From Granulicella arctica (GTDB lineage Bacteria > Acidobacteriota > Terriglobia > Terriglobales > Acidobacteriaceae), in the NCBI RefSeq assembly GCF_013410065.1, contig NZ_JACCCW010000002.1:992001-1056000 (forward strand): a stretch of DNA of 64,000 nt. Direction: 5' to 3'. A program made the translations under genes and the position numbers. This document shows positions 32,906 to 43,279 of the stretch, piece by piece (the first letter of the stretch is position 1; each line of letters begins with the position of its first letter). The notes beneath the pieces were generated by a model. It worked only from the letters and a program-made list of their open reading frames with translations. It was not told where the DNA came from and did not search any database.

Positions 32906-35900
32906 CCTTTTTCTCGTCGGAACCGAACCGGACAAACGGGAACCAAGCGCTGGCCTCCCTCCAGACTGGCAGCAGCGCGAAGCAGCCCTAAACATTCATC
33001 AGTCATGGATCGTCGAGGCCCCCGCTGGGTCCGGCAAAACCGGGCTGCTCATTCAGCGATTCTTGAAGCTACTGGCCGATGAGAGCGTCACCGAGCCTGA
33101 GCAGGTGATGGCTATTACCTTCACCGTCAAGGCCACCGCGGAGTTGCGCGAACGCGTTCTTAAGCAACTCGATGCCGCCGCGAATAACACCCCTACAAAC
33201 AATCCCTTCGACCACGACACCCGCATATTTGCCGAACAGGTTCTCATGCGCGATCGGGCGTTTGGCTGGGGCCTGCTGGAACGTCCACAACGTCTCCGTA
33301 TGCGCACCATCGACTCGGTCTGCGCCGAGATAGCTCGCTCGCTTCCAGTCCTCTCAGGCAGCGGTGGCCAGCTCTCTCCTGTGCTTGACGTCGCTCCACT
33401 GCACCAAGAGGCTGCACGGCGCACCCTGATGCAGCTTGGCGGCGACGATCTGGTCCTCGATAAAGCTTTGCGCGTCCTGATGCTGCATCGCGACGGCAAC
33501 CTCGCCGAGTGCGAGCGACTGCTCGCCGGGATGCTTCAATGGCGTGACCAATGGGGCGAGTGGATCCCACTTATGGGTTCCGAGTTGAGCGACGAGTCCC
33601 TGGAAAGCACAGTGCTCCCACGACTCGAGCGCGCCCTCGACCGTGCCATCTGCGCAGGGCTGCAACAACTCGCTAAAACCTTCCCCTCTCCCCTCCTGGA
33701 CAAACTGGCGCATCTCGCTGGGGAGATGGGTCACTCTCCTGGCTATAAAGGAGCTCCCTCGCCCATCGCGTCCTGCGCTGGACTGCACAGTGTTCCGGGT
33801 GAGACCGCGGAGCAACTTGCCCACTGGCGCGTTCTTATTCATCTAATGACAACGAAGGATGGAGGCTGGCGCTCCGGCTTCCGCAGCAACTGGTTGTCTT
33901 TCGAGCTCGAAAAGTACCACGCCTCTCAACTCAAGGATATTGTTCAGCAGCTCAGTGAGCGCGACGATCTTCTCCACGCAATAGACCAGGTCAAGTTGCT
34001 ACCTCCTGCACGGTATCCACAGGAGCAGTGGGTCGTCGCCAAGGCACTCTTCCGCATCCTGCGCCGCGCCCTCGTGGAGCTGCAATTCGTCTTTGCCGAA
34101 CGAGGCGAGTGTGACTTCGCTGAGCTCGGCCTGCTTGCCCGTATTGCTCTTGAGAGGGACTCCAACGGAGATGACCTTGCTGCCGCCCTTGGTATGCGCT
34201 TACAGCACCTGCTGGTCGACGAGATGCAGGATACTTCGACCAGCCAGTACGAGCTCATCGAGCTGCTCACACAGGGCTGGGACGGCCATAGTCAGACTGT
34301 CTTCCTCGTCGGTGACCCCAAGCAGTCAATTTACCTCTTCCGTCAGGCCCGCATAGAGCGGTTCGTTCGAACCATGCGCACGGAGATGCTCGGAGACCTG
34401 CCAGTCGGCCGTCTACAGCTGACAGCGAATTTCCGATCTCAGCGTGCGCTCGTCGAACAAGTTAACGAGGACTTCGCGCTGCTCTTCCCTTCTGCGGCCA
34501 CATCCGCTCATCCGGAGGATGTGCCTTTCGCTGAGGCGAAGGCTACCAGACCCCCAACAGATGCTCAGGGAAGGGTTTGGCATCCGCACACCATCGCGAA
34601 GGATGCTCCCAACGGTACGCGCAAGCGGCAGGCCGCCGAGGATGCACTTGAGATCCGCCGCATCGCCGAAGGCTGGCGTGCTCGTCCATTGCCCCCCGGA
34701 AGAACTGAGCCCTGGAAGATTGGAGTCCTCGTGCGTTCTCGCGGCCATCTCGGAGAGATCGTCACGGCTCTCAAGCAGGACGGTGGCAACGGATCAATTC
34801 CCTTCCGCGCGGTTGACATTGAACTTCTTAGTGAGCGTCAGGAGGTGCTCGATCTCTTCGCCCTCACTCGTGCCCTGCTTCACCCAGCCGACCGCGTTGC
34901 ATGGCTGTCGATCCTGCGCGCACCGTGGTGCGGCCTCACTCTCGCCGATCTGCATCTGCTCGCCGGAGCGGATGACCCCGCATGGGCAGAGACCTCTGTT
35001 GAGGAGTTGATCTCGCGTCGAGGCGACCTTCTTAGTCCTGATGGATGCCAGCGGCTCGAACGCATATGGAGTGTGATGCAGGCTGCGGCAAAGCGACGCT
35101 CTCGCCTAACGTATGCCCAGTGGGTTGAGCGAAGCTGGCGTTCCCTCGGCGGTGACGCATATCTGAGCGAGACAGAGCTGGCCAATGCCCACCGCTACCT
35201 TCAGCTTCTCGACGAACTCGAAGCAGAGACAGAAACAATCCGCGTTGATCAACTTGATCAGCGCCTGACAAAGCTCTATGCTGAAGCCGCCGTCCACCCC
35301 GGTGCGATCGACCTGATGACGATCCACGGGTCCAAGGGACTTGAATGGGATGTCGTCATCGTCCCTTCCCTCGAGCGTAAAGGCCAGTCCTCACGTGGAC
35401 GCCTGCTGACATGGCTCGAACTCGACTCCACGGACGCGGACTCCGCCCACGTCGTGCTCGCCCCCATCCTGGGCAAAGGCGAAGCCTCCCGGGAGTTGAA
35501 CGATTGGCTGAATAGTATCCATAACGCCCGCGAAGCAGCGGAGAGGAAGCGGCTTTACTATGTCGCCTGCACACGCGCCCGCGAAGAGCTGCATCTTTTC
35601 GCCTCGCCAGAGAGAACGAGCAAGGGCGCAATCAGTATCCAACAAGACAGCCTGCTCAAGGCAGCATGGCCTGCGGCAGAGCGACACTTCGCAGACACTG
35701 AAAGCATCCTTGCAATGATGCCAGCCGCGCTCCCTGAGAGGGAATCTGTCATCGATATCGCAGCCGAGGGCATGGAGACGCAGAGGCCGCAGCTACTCCA
35801 TCGTCTACCGGCGGACTTCAATGCCAGCAAACGATTTGCTCAACACCTGCCACTGTCTGACGGGACAGTCGAGACCAGGGATGCTATCGCATCGTTCGAG

Positions 35901-36482
35901 CGCCCAGAAGGTTCCTTCGCCGCACGTGCTTTCGGCAACGCCGTCCACTCCTTCCTCGAGCTTCTGGCCCAGCGCATCGCCGAGGACCACTCCATCAACT
36001 CGCTACTCGCCGAACTGCCGCGTTGGACACCGCGCATCGCTGCCCTTCTGCGTGGTGATGGCCTGCCACCGGCGATGGTTGAGCGATTAGCGCAACGTGT
36101 TCGCGTGGCGCTAGAAAACACGTTGAAAGACCCTGAGGGCCAGTGGGTTCTTGCGCGCCACTTGGATGCCGCGAGCGAACATGCCCTGACTCAATGGAAA
36201 GAACGGCACGCCAGCATTCGCATCGATCGCATCTTCCGGGCTGGGGCCGAACCTCTCGCACCCGGTGCAGATTATCTCTGGATTGTCGACTTCAAGACCA
36301 CCACTCATGGCCGCGATGGCGTCGACGCTTTCCTCTTAAAAGAGCGAGAAAAGTACGCGTCACAGATGGAGACTTATGCCCGCATCCTCACCGCAAGCGA
36401 TCCGCAGAACACCCGCATTCGCATGATGCTCTACTATCCGCTGATTCCCTCCACATTATGGTGGAGCTCTACGACCACATAA
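32898..36482 (+). CDS. addA: AddA-like UvrD/REP helicase-nuclease
   Basis: A 1194-residue superfamily 1A helicase with a C-terminal RecB-like nuclease. The GTG at 32898 is chosen because it overlaps the addB-like stop and has GGAG 8 bp upstream. Motif I is APAGSGKT (residues 41-48), motif II VDEMQDTS, motif III VGDPKQSIYLFR, motif IV TANFRSQ, motif V TIHGSKGLEWD and motif VI YYVACTRAREE. The nuclease has RAFGNAVHSFLELL and the catalytic DFKTT (IVDFKTTTHG). It unwinds and cuts at double-strand DNA ends. The stop is only 8 bp from the stop of convergent phoU, with no terminator between. Confidence 0.93.
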   Translation: MADLFLVGTEPDKREPSAGLPPDWQQREAALNIHQSWIVEAPAGSGKTGLLIQRFLKLLADESVTEPEQVMAITFTVKATAELRERVLKQLDAAANNTPTNNPFDHDTRIFAEQVLMRDRAFGWGLLERPQRLRMRTIDSVCAEIARSLPVLSGSGGQLSPVLDVAPLHQEAARRTLMQLGGDDLVLDKALRVLMLHRDGNLAECERLLAGMLQWRDQWGEWIPLMGSELSDESLESTVLPRLERALDRAICAGLQQLAKTFPSPLLDKLAHLAGEMGHSPGYKGAPSPIASCAGLHSVPGETAEQLAHWRVLIHLMTTKDGGWRSGFRSNWLSFELEKYHASQLKDIVQQLSERDDLLHAIDQVKLLPPARYPQEQWVVAKALFRILRRALVELQFVFAERGECDFAELGLLARIALERDSNGDDLAAALGMRLQHLLVDEMQDTSTSQYELIELLTQGWDGHSQTVFLVGDPKQSIYLFRQARIERFVRTMRTEMLGDLPVGRLQLTANFRSQRALVEQVNEDFALLFPSAATSAHPEDVPFAEAKATRPPTDAQGRVWHPHTIAKDAPNGTRKRQAAEDALEIRRIAEGWRARPLPPGRTEPWKIGVLVRSRGHLGEIVTALKQDGGNGSIPFRAVDIELLSERQEVLDLFALTRALLHPADRVAWLSILRAPWCGLTLADLHLLAGADDPAWAETSVEELISRRGDLLSPDGCQRLERIWSVMQAAAKRRSRLTYAQWVERSWRSLGGDAYLSETELANAHRYLQLLDELEAETETIRVDQLDQRLTKLYAEAAVHPGAIDLMTIHGSKGLEWDVVIVPSLERKGQSSRGRLLTWLELDSTDADSAHVVLAPILGKGEASRELNDWLNSIHNAREAAERKRLYYVACTRAREELHLFASPERTSKGAISIQQDSLLKAAWPAAERHFADTESILAMMPAALPERESVIDIAAEGMETQRPQLLHRLPADFNASKRFAQHLPLSDGTVETRDAIASFERPEGSFAARAFGNAVHSFLELLAQRIAEDHSINSLLAELPRWTPRIAALLRGDGLPPAMVERLAQRVRVALENTLKDPEGQWVLARHLDAASEHALTQWKERHASIRIDRIFRAGAEPLAPGADYLWIVDFKTTTHGRDGVDAFLLKEREKYASQMETYARILTASDPQNTRIRMMLYYPLIPSTLWWSSTTT

Positions 36483-36490
36483 AAGCGGTT

Positions 36491-37156
36491 CTACGCGCCG
36501 ACGCTGTTGTGCCGGACATCTGCGCCACGCACCCAGAAGATGACATCCTCTGCAATATTGGTCGCATGGTCACCCACCCGCTCTAGATTCCGCGCGATAA
36601 TCAGCGCATTGAGCGACTGTGGCGTCAGCTCTGGCTTTTCTTTGATGAGTGAGCTAAGCGCATAGAACGCCGCGTCGTTCATCTCGTCTACTTGATCGTC
36701 CATCTTCAGTACTGCCCCTGCCAGCTCGGCGTCCGCCTCAATGAAAGCTTGTAGTGCCTTGCGCACCATCGCTGACGCCAGCGATGCCAGCTTCGGGATA
36801 TCCACTGGAAGGTCGATATTGGCGAACGCTCCCATCTCACGCACGCGAACCGCTATGTTCACCGCCTGATCGCCAACGCGCTCCAGATCCGCATTGATGC
36901 GGATCACGGACAGGATGAAGCGCAGATCGATCGCCATCGGCTGCTCCATGGCAAGCAGATCGAGTGCCATCTGGTCGATCTCACGCTCCAAACGGTTGAT
37001 GGCCGGCTCAGAACGAAAGACTAACTCGCAGATGCTTAGATCGCGAGAACGGTAGGCCTCGATCGACCGCTGAATGGCCTGCTCCGCCATCCCCGCCATG
37101 ACGAGCAGATGCTCCTTCAGGTCATCCAGGCTCTGTTGAAACTTGATTCGCGCCAT
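36491..37156 (-). CDS. phoU: Phosphate-transport system regulator PhoU
   Basis: A 221-residue two-repeat helical bundle that signals phosphate status between PstSCAB and PhoR. Each repeat carries the metal-binding signature: INADLERVGDQAVNIA in the first and ARNLERVGDHATNIAED in the second. It overlaps the pstB stop by one base (TAATG), so translation is coupled. It is last of the phoB-phoR-pstSCAB-phoU cluster. Confidence 0.97.
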   Translation of the reverse strand: MARIKFQQSLDDLKEHLLVMAGMAEQAIQRSIEAYRSRDLSICELVFRSEPAINRLEREIDQMALDLLAMEQPMAIDLRFILSVIRINADLERVGDQAVNIAVRVREMGAFANIDLPVDIPKLASLASAMVRKALQAFIEADAELAGAVLKMDDQVDEMNDAAFYALSSLIKEKPELTPQSLNALIIARNLERVGDHATNIAEDVIFWVRGADVRHNSVGA

Positions 37157-37914
37157 TAGCCAAACCTCCCGGTGATGTAATCTTCGGTACGTTTGTCGCG
37201 AGGATTGGTGAAGATTTTGTGCGTCGAATCAAACTCAACCATCTTGCCATTCAGGAAGAAGCCGGTGTTTTCGGCTACACGAGCGGCCTGCTGCATATTG
37301 TGCGTCACGATGACGATAGTGTATTGGCTCTTCAACTGGAAGATGAGGTCCTCGATCTTTGAAGTCGATACCGGATCAAGCGCTGAGGCAGGCTCATCCA
37401 TCAGCAACACTTCAGGATCAACAGCGAGAGCGCGTGCGATACACATGCGCTGCTGTTGGCCACCCGAGAGGCTCGCACCCGACTTCTTCTTGAGATCGTC
37501 TTTGACCTCTTCCCACAGCGCGGCCTGCTTCAACGAGCGTTCTACTGTCTCGTCAAGGATTTTGCGATTGCGGAAGCCGTTCAACTTCAGACCACTTGCC
37601 ACGTTGTCATAGATCGACATCGTCGGGAACGGATTTGGACGCTGAAAGACCATCCCGATGCGGCGGCGAATCTCAACCGGCGAGGCACTGGTGTAGATGT
37701 TGACGTCGCCTATCTTCACGACCCCGGTCGCCCGTGCAATCGGATTGGTCTCATGCATCCGGTTTAGGCAACGCACGAAGGTAGATTTGCCGCAACCTGA
37801 GGGACCAATGAGTGCCGTCGCATGGTTCGCCGGGATGTGCAGGTTGATATCCTGCAAGGTATGCGTCGATCCATACCACGCGTTCAGATTCTCGACTTGA
37901 ATGCCGACTCCCAC
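37156..37914 (-). CDS. pstB: Phosphate ABC transporter ATP-binding protein PstB
   Basis: The ATPase of the high-affinity phosphate importer, 252 residues. Walker [10 protein letters not shown], the PstB-specific [11 protein letters not shown]-loop [15 protein letters not shown], signature LSGGQQQR, Walker [14 protein letters not shown] and H-loop VTHNMQQA are all present. GTG at 37914 has AAGGAG 7 bp upstream and its first base is the last base of the pstA stop (TAGTG), so the two are coupled. A longer upstream frame exists but runs inside pstA. Confidence 0.98.
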   Translation of the reverse strand: MGVGIQVENLNAWYGSTHTLQDINLHIPANHATALIGPSGCGKSTFVRCLNRMHETNPIARATGVVKIGDVNIYTSASPVEIRRRIGMVFQRPNPFPTMSIYDNVASGLKLNGFRNRKILDETVERSLKQAALWEEVKDDLKKKSGASLSGGQQQRMCIARALAVDPEVLLMDEPASALDPVSTSKIEDLIFQLKSQYTIVIVTHNMQQAARVAENTGFFLNGKMVEFDSTHKIFTNPRDKRTEDYITGRFG

Positions 37915-38804
37915 TAGCTTGCTCCTTTGAGTGCGCCGCGGTTGGCAAAGATGCGGACGAGGGTGACTGAAACCATGATAAGAACAATCAGAACGAGCGA
38001 TCCAGCCCACGCCAGGCGATGCCACTCGTCATAGGGAGAGATGGCATACACGTAGATTTGCAGGGGCAGCGCGGCGATGGGCTCATTCAACTTGAAGCTC
38101 CAGAACTGATTGCCGAAGGCGGTAAAAAGCAGCGGAGCGGTCTCTCCCGCAACGCGAGCAAAGGCCAACATGCAGCCAGTAATAATGCCGGGCGACGCTG
38201 TACGCAGGCTCACCGAAAGCACAGTGCGCCACTTTGGCACACCCAGTCCAAGAGCGGCTTCTCTGACTGCATGCGGCACAGTGGCCAACATCTCTTCCGT
38301 GGTACGCGTGATGGTCGGAACCATCATGATCGCCAGCGCAATGCCGCCTGCCAATGCAGAGAAGTGCTTCTGCTGCATAACCACTAGCGAGTAGATGGCG
38401 ATACCCATCACGATCGATGGAACACCGTTCAGTACGTCTGCCGTAAACCGAATGAGATTCGCCAGCAGCTTGCCGCGACCGAACTCCGATAAATAAACAC
38501 CCGCTGCGATACCAACGGGAACTCCCATCGAACTCGCGAGCGTCAACACAACGCCCGATCCAATAATCGAGTTCGCCATACCGCCACCCTCTTCGCCTAC
38601 CGGCTTGGGTATGTGTGTGAAGAAGGCCAGGTTCAGCGAACTCGCCCCCTTATAGACCAGATAGAACAGAATTGCTACGAGGGGAGCAATGACAAGGATG
38701 GTGGCAAAGATCGAGAGTCCACTGATGAAGTAGTTGGTCGCATTGCGGCGGGCCGTATTGAGCCGCATCGACTTTGTCTGAAAGTTGATTGGTTGTGTGC
38801 TCAT
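37914..38804 (-). CDS. pstA: Phosphate ABC transporter permease PstA
   Basis: One of two inner-membrane subunits of the phosphate importer, 296 residues with about six helices. The EAA-loop region is [21 protein letters not shown], and [10 protein letters not shown] is a PstA signature, as is [12 protein letters not shown]. It lies 3 bp downstream of pstC and its stop overlaps the pstB start. Confidence 0.97.
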   Translation of the reverse strand: MSTQPINFQTKSMRLNTARRNATNYFISGLSIFATILVIAPLVAILFYLVYKGASSLNLAFFTHIPKPVGEEGGGMANSIIGSGVVLTLASSMGVPVGIAAGVYLSEFGRGKLLANLIRFTADVLNGVPSIVMGIAIYSLVVMQQKHFSALAGGIALAIMMVPTITRTTEEMLATVPHAVREAALGLGVPKWRTVLSVSLRTASPGIITGCMLAFARVAGETAPLLFTAFGNQFWSFKLNEPIAALPLQIYVYAISPYDEWHRLAWAGSLVLIVLIMVSVTLVRIFANRGALKGAS

Positions 38805-38807
38805 GGA

Positions 38808-39878
38808 TTACCCCACCCTCGCCGGTGCGCCGCGTGTGACTGCCCAGACCAGTAACCGGGCTATCGCATTGACGACGATGGTTACGAGAAATAGCGCCAA
38901 CCCTATCTCGATCAGCGCGCTGAGATACAGATCGCCAGTCGCCTCGGAGAATTCGTTCGCGATAACGCTGGCCAATGTATAGCCTGGCGCGAAGAGTGAT
39001 CTAGCGATGTCTGGATGGTTGCCAATCACCATCGTGACCGCCATCGTCTCGCCCAGTGCGCGGCCCAACCCAAGCATCACGGCACCGACGATACCAATGC
39101 GCGAGTTTCGCAGCACGCCCGTGCGGATCATCTCCCAGCGCGTAGCGCCCAGTGCGAGTACTGCCTCCCGCTGGCTATTCGGCACAGCCGTCATGATGTC
39201 CCGCGTCAGCGAAGAGATGATTGGCAGAATCATGATCGCGAGGATAATACTTGCCGTTAACAACCCGACACCGAAGTTTGATCCTTCAAAAAAACCTGTC
39301 CAGCCCAGGTATTTGTACAAGATGGGGCCAAGAACATCGCGCATCAACGGCACAAGCACAAACACGGCCCAGAGACCGTAGACCACACTTGGAATCGCAG
39401 CAAGAATCTCCGTAAGGAAGGAGATTGGAGCACGAAGAGGCCGAGGGCAAAGCTCCGTCAGGAATATGGCCACTCCGAGTGACAGTGGAACTGCCATCAG
39501 AAGCGCAAGGAAGGATGTCGCCAGAGTGCCGTAGATGAACGGTAGAGCTCCGAAATCGCCGGAGACCGGATCCCACGCCTGCCGAGCAAAAAACTTCCAG
39601 CCAAACTGGGCGAGGCTGAGATGCGACCGCGCAACCAGAATGCTCGCAATGAAGATGACGATTGCAAAGATGCTGAGGGCGCACAGCAGCATGAGCGCGG
39701 AAAACGTTGCGTCCGCAATCCGCCCGCTCCCTCTTGTGCGAAGGAAAGATCGGACCGCAGAGGGGGGCGTGGATGGCTCGGAGGCTTGAAACGAGGTCTC
39801 CACTGTAGCAGGCACAGGGAGGGGCATCGATACGGAAGGCTTAGGATCTCGTTCAAGAGTCATGCGGCTGGGAGACAC
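38808..39878 (-). CDS. pstC: Phosphate ABC transporter permease PstC
   Basis: The second membrane subunit, 356 residues. The EAA loop is QREAVLALGATRWEMIRTGVL and GLGRALGETMAVTMVIGN is the PstC signature. The N-terminus is extended by about 50 polar, Pro/Ser-rich residues before helix 1, longer than in E. coli PstC. I chose GTG 39878 with AGGA upstream. ATG 39863 and TTG 39899 are alternatives and do not change the core. Confidence 0.95.
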   Translation of the reverse strand: MSPSRMTLERDPKPSVSMPLPVPATVETSFQASEPSTPPSAVRSFLRTRGSGRIADATFSALMLLCALSIFAIVIFIASILVARSHLSLAQFGWKFFARQAWDPVSGDFGALPFIYGTLATSFLALLMAVPLSLGVAIFLTELCPRPLRAPISFLTEILAAIPSVVYGLWAVFVLVPLMRDVLGPILYKYLGWTGFFEGSNFGVGLLTASIILAIMILPIISSLTRDIMTAVPNSQREAVLALGATRWEMIRTGVLRNSRIGIVGAVMLGLGRALGETMAVTMVIGNHPDIARSLFAPGYTLASVIANEFSEATGDLYLSALIEIGLALFLVTIVVNAIARLLVWAVTRGAPARVG

Positions 39879-39965
39879 GGTCCTTTTCCTGCAATTCAAA
39901 CTCAGGTAAAGAAAAATTGAAAAAAACCTGGGCGCGTCCGGAAAGAATCACGCCCAGGAAATATC

Positions 39966-40976
39966 CTACTTGATCTGCCGGATCGTTATGCGAACACGAT
40001 CCTGAACCGCCTTCGGCAGCGGAGCGTAGGTCATGGAAGCGGCCTCGTTTTCACCCTTATCCAACATCCATGTCAAAAACTCGGCAAGTGCTTTTCCCTT
40101 AGCCGGATCTGCGGACTGCACCGGAATCAGTAGCCAGGTAAAGCTCGAAATAGGGTAAGAATCCGCTCCCGGGGCGTTGGTGATTGAAACCCGGTAGTCG
40201 TTCGGAATGTTCTTAGAAGCTGCTGCGGCGGCCGCGGTAACGCCAGACGTTGAAGCCTTCACAAATTTGCCGGAAGCATTGCGAACGAGACCAAACTGCA
40301 TCTTATTCTGGGCCGCATAGATCAACTCAACATAACCAAAGGAGTAAGGGGACTGACGCACCATCCCGGCTACACCCTCGTTACCTTTTTGCCCGATGCC
40401 AACCGGCCATTTGACCGATGTCCCCTTGCCCACCCGGCTTGTCCAATCCGTGCTTACCTTCGAAAGAAAATCGGTAAAGATGTAGGTCGTTCCGCTTCCG
40501 TCCGAGCGATAGACCGGAAGGATTGACTTATCCGGAAGGCTCACGCCGACGTTGTCCTTCGCGATACGTCCGTCATTCCATTTGGTGATCTTGCCCAGAT
40601 AGATATCCGCGATCACATCCGAGGAAAATTTCAGCTCCTGGTTGACGCCCGGAAGGTTGTAAACGGGAACGACCGCACCAAGAACGGTCGGGACATGCAT
40701 CGTCTTGACCTTCGCATCGTGAATCTGCTGGTCATTCATCGGTCCATCGGTCGCGCCGAAGTCGACTGTGCCTTCTGACACCTGCCGAATGCCGCCACCT
40801 GAACCGATGGATTGGTAGTTGATGTGCACGTTCGGGTGAACCTGGCTGTACTCGCTAAACCAACGGGAGTAGATCGGGTAGGGAAAGGTCGCTCCCGCTC
40901 CATTGATATTCTGAGCACCTGCCGCTGCCGCGGTCAGTGCCAGGAAGCCTGCTGCTGCAATTACCCTAAATCTCAC
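39966..40976 (-). CDS. pstS: Periplasmic phosphate-binding protein PstS
   Basis: The phosphate-binding receptor of the Pst importer, 336 residues, with a signal peptide (VIAAAGFLALTAAAAGAQ). Phosphate-site segments are NGAGATFPYPIYSRW, GSGGGIRQV, DFGATDGPM and RSDGSGTTYIF. GTG 40976 is chosen because GAGGGGG precedes it by 4-5 bp and the signal begins there. An upstream ATG frame adds 14 residues that do not look like a signal. A spacer of 87 bp separates pstS from pstC. Confidence 0.97.
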   Translation of the reverse strand: MRFRVIAAAGFLALTAAAAGAQNINGAGATFPYPIYSRWFSEYSQVHPNVHINYQSIGSGGGIRQVSEGTVDFGATDGPMNDQQIHDAKVKTMHVPTVLGAVVPVYNLPGVNQELKFSSDVIADIYLGKITKWNDGRIAKDNVGVSLPDKSILPVYRSDGSGTTYIFTDFLSKVSTDWTSRVGKGTSVKWPVGIGQKGNEGVAGMVRQSPYSFGYVELIYAAQNKMQFGLVRNASGKFVKASTSGVTAAAAAASKNIPNDYRVSITNAPGADSYPISSFTWLLIPVQSADPAKGKALAEFLTWMLDKGENEAASMTYAPLPKAVQDRVRITIRQIK

Positions 40977-41043
40977 GTTTCCCCCTCGAATATGAACCAA
41001 CATCGAATCAAAAGACATACCGCTTCAGTCTCGCGCCCGCGCA

Positions 41044-41060
41044 TTAACAGAAGGTTACAT
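41044..41060. promoter_or_regulatory. Candidate PHO box upstream of pstS
   Basis: TTAACA (41044-41049) and TTACAT (41055-41060) are spaced 5 bp apart, resembling the TT(A/T/C)ACA direct repeats bound by PhoP/PhoB. The match is partial and lies in a 111-bp gap between phoR and pstS, where a PhoB-dependent pstS promoter would be expected. Low confidence. Confidence 0.3.
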
Positions 41061-41087
41061 ACCAATAAAAAGCGAGATAACACCTTG

Positions 41088-42458
41088 CTACAGCGTCGGG
41101 TACAGCGCTTTGGGTAATGTGAATAGAAAGTTACTTCCCGCATTCAATTCGCTCTCGACGCGAATCCATCCGCCCTGGGCCTGCACCACATGCTGGGCAA
41201 TGGCAAGGCCCAGTCCAGTGCCTCCTGACTCACGCGACCTCGCCTTGTCTACCCGATAAAAACGCTCGAAGATGCGATTCAGGTGCTCCGAGGCGATTCC
41301 CTGTCCGAAATCGCGCACGCTGAACTCGACTGCCTCAAAAGGCTCTGAGACCTCGCGAGCGCTCACCACAACGCGGCAGCGGGCATCCCCTTTCGCCTTG
41401 CCATACTTGATTGCATTTTCGATTAGATTGCTGAGCACCTGAAGGATTGCATCGGTATCGGCAAATACATGGCAGGAGGTCGTCGGCCCGATCTCAAGAA
41501 CGGCCTCCTCATCTTGTACCAGGCCGCTCATCGCCTGTACCGCATCACTGACTAGAATGTCCGCCGGAATCGGAGCCGGGTGCAACTCCTGTTCCGCAGC
41601 CTCTACTCGTGCCATCACTAACAGGTCCTCGGTCAATCGATTCATCCGCGTCGTATTTTTGAGGATCGTCGTCAGAAACTCTCGTGCCTGCGAGCTCAGG
41701 CTGGCCTCGTGGTCGAGCAGCGTCTCCACATAGCCGCTGATTGAGGTTAGCGGTGTGCGCAGTTCGTGCGAGACGTTTGCCACGAAATCACGTTGCGTCC
41801 TCTCCACCTCTTCAATACGAGTAATATCGTGCAGCACGACCACCGCGCCGCCACCCGGCATGGGAGCTGCACTTACTTCGAAGATCCGCCCCGGAATCAT
41901 CGAGGTCGAGCGGCGTTCCGACACTTGACGCTCAGCAAGAGCGATCCGAACACACTCCAACACCTCCGGATCACGTATTGTCTGCACCAGAGCATGGCCG
42001 ATGCGGATGGCACTGCTAAAGGACGCACCAGGAACCAACCGCTGCATCCGTTGATTTGTCCACTGAATGCGTCCAGCTGCATCGACCGCCACAACAGGGT
42101 CCTGCATGCTGTCGAGCATTGCCTCGAGCTCTTGCCGTGCCTCTACCGATGCAGCAAACGCATGGTCGGAGCGCACAAATGCAGTCCTTATCAGCTCAGC
42201 CAGATCATTTATCTCGCGGAAACGTGTTGGATTGATCGGTTTCGAATGATCCGCATCCGGCAACGTCCCGCGTTTCAAAGGAATGATCGCGTTCCGCAGT
42301 GAATGGGAAGCCCACGCCGCAGCAAGCAGCGTACCAGCCAGCACCAGCGGAAGATCGATCGCCCACAGGCTTCGAGGAATTGCGAAGCACGCGGCCGCGA
42401 CCAGCATGGCGACTGCGGCCAGTCGCATCCAGAGATCAAAGAAGAAGCTGCGATTCAC
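41088..42458 (-). CDS. phoR: Phosphate regulon sensor histidine kinase PhoR
   Basis: A 456-residue membrane histidine kinase. Two N-terminal helices (residues about 10-55) leave almost no periplasmic domain, as in E. coli PhoR. A PAS domain follows (LDSMQDPVVAVDAAGRIQWT). HisKA carries the phospho-His in VSHELRTPLTSISGY. HATPase boxes are NLIENAIKYG, DFGQGI and GTGLGLAI. It phosphorylates PhoB under phosphate limitation. GTG start; 16 bp after the phoB stop. Confidence 0.95.
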   Translation of the reverse strand: MNRSFFFDLWMRLAAVAMLVAAACFAIPRSLWAIDLPLVLAGTLLAAAWASHSLRNAIIPLKRGTLPDADHSKPINPTRFREINDLAELIRTAFVRSDHAFAASVEARQELEAMLDSMQDPVVAVDAAGRIQWTNQRMQRLVPGASFSSAIRIGHALVQTIRDPEVLECVRIALAERQVSERRSTSMIPGRIFEVSAAPMPGGGAVVVLHDITRIEEVERTQRDFVANVSHELRTPLTSISGYVETLLDHEASLSSQAREFLTTILKNTTRMNRLTEDLLVMARVEAAEQELHPAPIPADILVSDAVQAMSGLVQDEEAVLEIGPTTSCHVFADTDAILQVLSNLIENAIKYGKAKGDARCRVVVSAREVSEPFEAVEFSVRDFGQGIASEHLNRIFERFYRVDKARSRESGGTGLGLAIAQHVVQAQGGWIRVESELNAGSNFLFTLPKALYPTL

Positions 42459-42474
42459 TCGTCGCTCCCGTGGC

Positions 42475-43182
42475 TCAGGCTTGCGCTGCGGACTTGGGAA
42501 TTTCGAAGCGATAGCCTGCTCCGCGCATTGTCTTCAGGTAGCGCGGCGTCTCTGCATCTGCCTCGATCTTCTCGCGGATGCGGCGAACATACACGTCCAC
42601 CGAGCGAGGCGTCACAAAGCGAGCATCACCCCAAACCGCGTCCAGGAGGTGGTCGCGGCTGAAGACGCGCCCCGGATGCCGCGCGAGATAATCGAGCAGC
42701 CGGAACTCCGTCGCGGTCGTCGTCACCAACTCACCGTTGACGCGAAGTTGCATCGCGCTTGCGTCGATTTCGATTGCCTCAAACTTGATGAGCGATGGGC
42801 CCGATGGGCGCTCGAAGCGACGAAGTACAGCCTTGACCCGAGCCACCAGTTCGCGTGTCGCAAACGGCTTGGTAATGTAATCGTCCGCGCCAAGCTCGAG
42901 GCCGTGCACGCGGTCGTTCTCCGCGGCGCGAGCGGTCAGGAAGATAATTGGGATGCTGGCGAGCGTCGGATTCTGCCGCAGGCGGCGGCAAAGATCCAGT
43001 CCATCTCCCCCAGGCACCATGATATCCAGCAGAAAAAGCGCGGGCGGCTGCCGCTCTGCATCGGAGATGATCTGGCTGGGAGCCATGTATGGACGCACTG
43101 CGTAACCAGCGCTTTCCAGGTGATACTGCACCAGGCGAGAGATATCAGCATCATCTTCCAGGACGAAGATCGTTTGATTCAA
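42475..43182 (-). CDS. phoB: Phosphate regulon response regulator PhoB
   Basis: A 235-residue OmpR/PhoB-family regulator. The receiver domain has acidic EDDAD, phospho-acceptor D53 (LFLLDIMVPG), T in FLTAR and K in YITKPF. The winged-helix domain has TEFRLLDYLARHPGRVFSR and RSVDVYVRRIREKI. It starts at TTG with GAGGTG 7 bp upstream. It would bind PHO boxes to activate pst and other phosphate genes, and is first in the minus-strand cluster. Confidence 0.96.
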   Translation of the reverse strand: MNQTIFVLEDDADISRLVQYHLESAGYAVRPYMAPSQIISDAERQPPALFLLDIMVPGGDGLDLCRRLRQNPTLASIPIIFLTARAAENDRVHGLELGADDYITKPFATRELVARVKAVLRRFERPSGPSLIKFEAIEIDASAMQLRVNGELVTTTATEFRLLDYLARHPGRVFSRDHLLDAVWGDARFVTPRSVDVYVRRIREKIEADAETPRYLKTMRGAGYRFEIPKSAAQA

Positions 43183-43279
43183 AGAAGTGCACCTCGTTCA
43201 TGCGGACGGCGTTACCGCACCTAGGTTAGCGCATCTGATCGCCCTGTAATGCTAACGCAAGATGAATCTGCCTCTTTTT

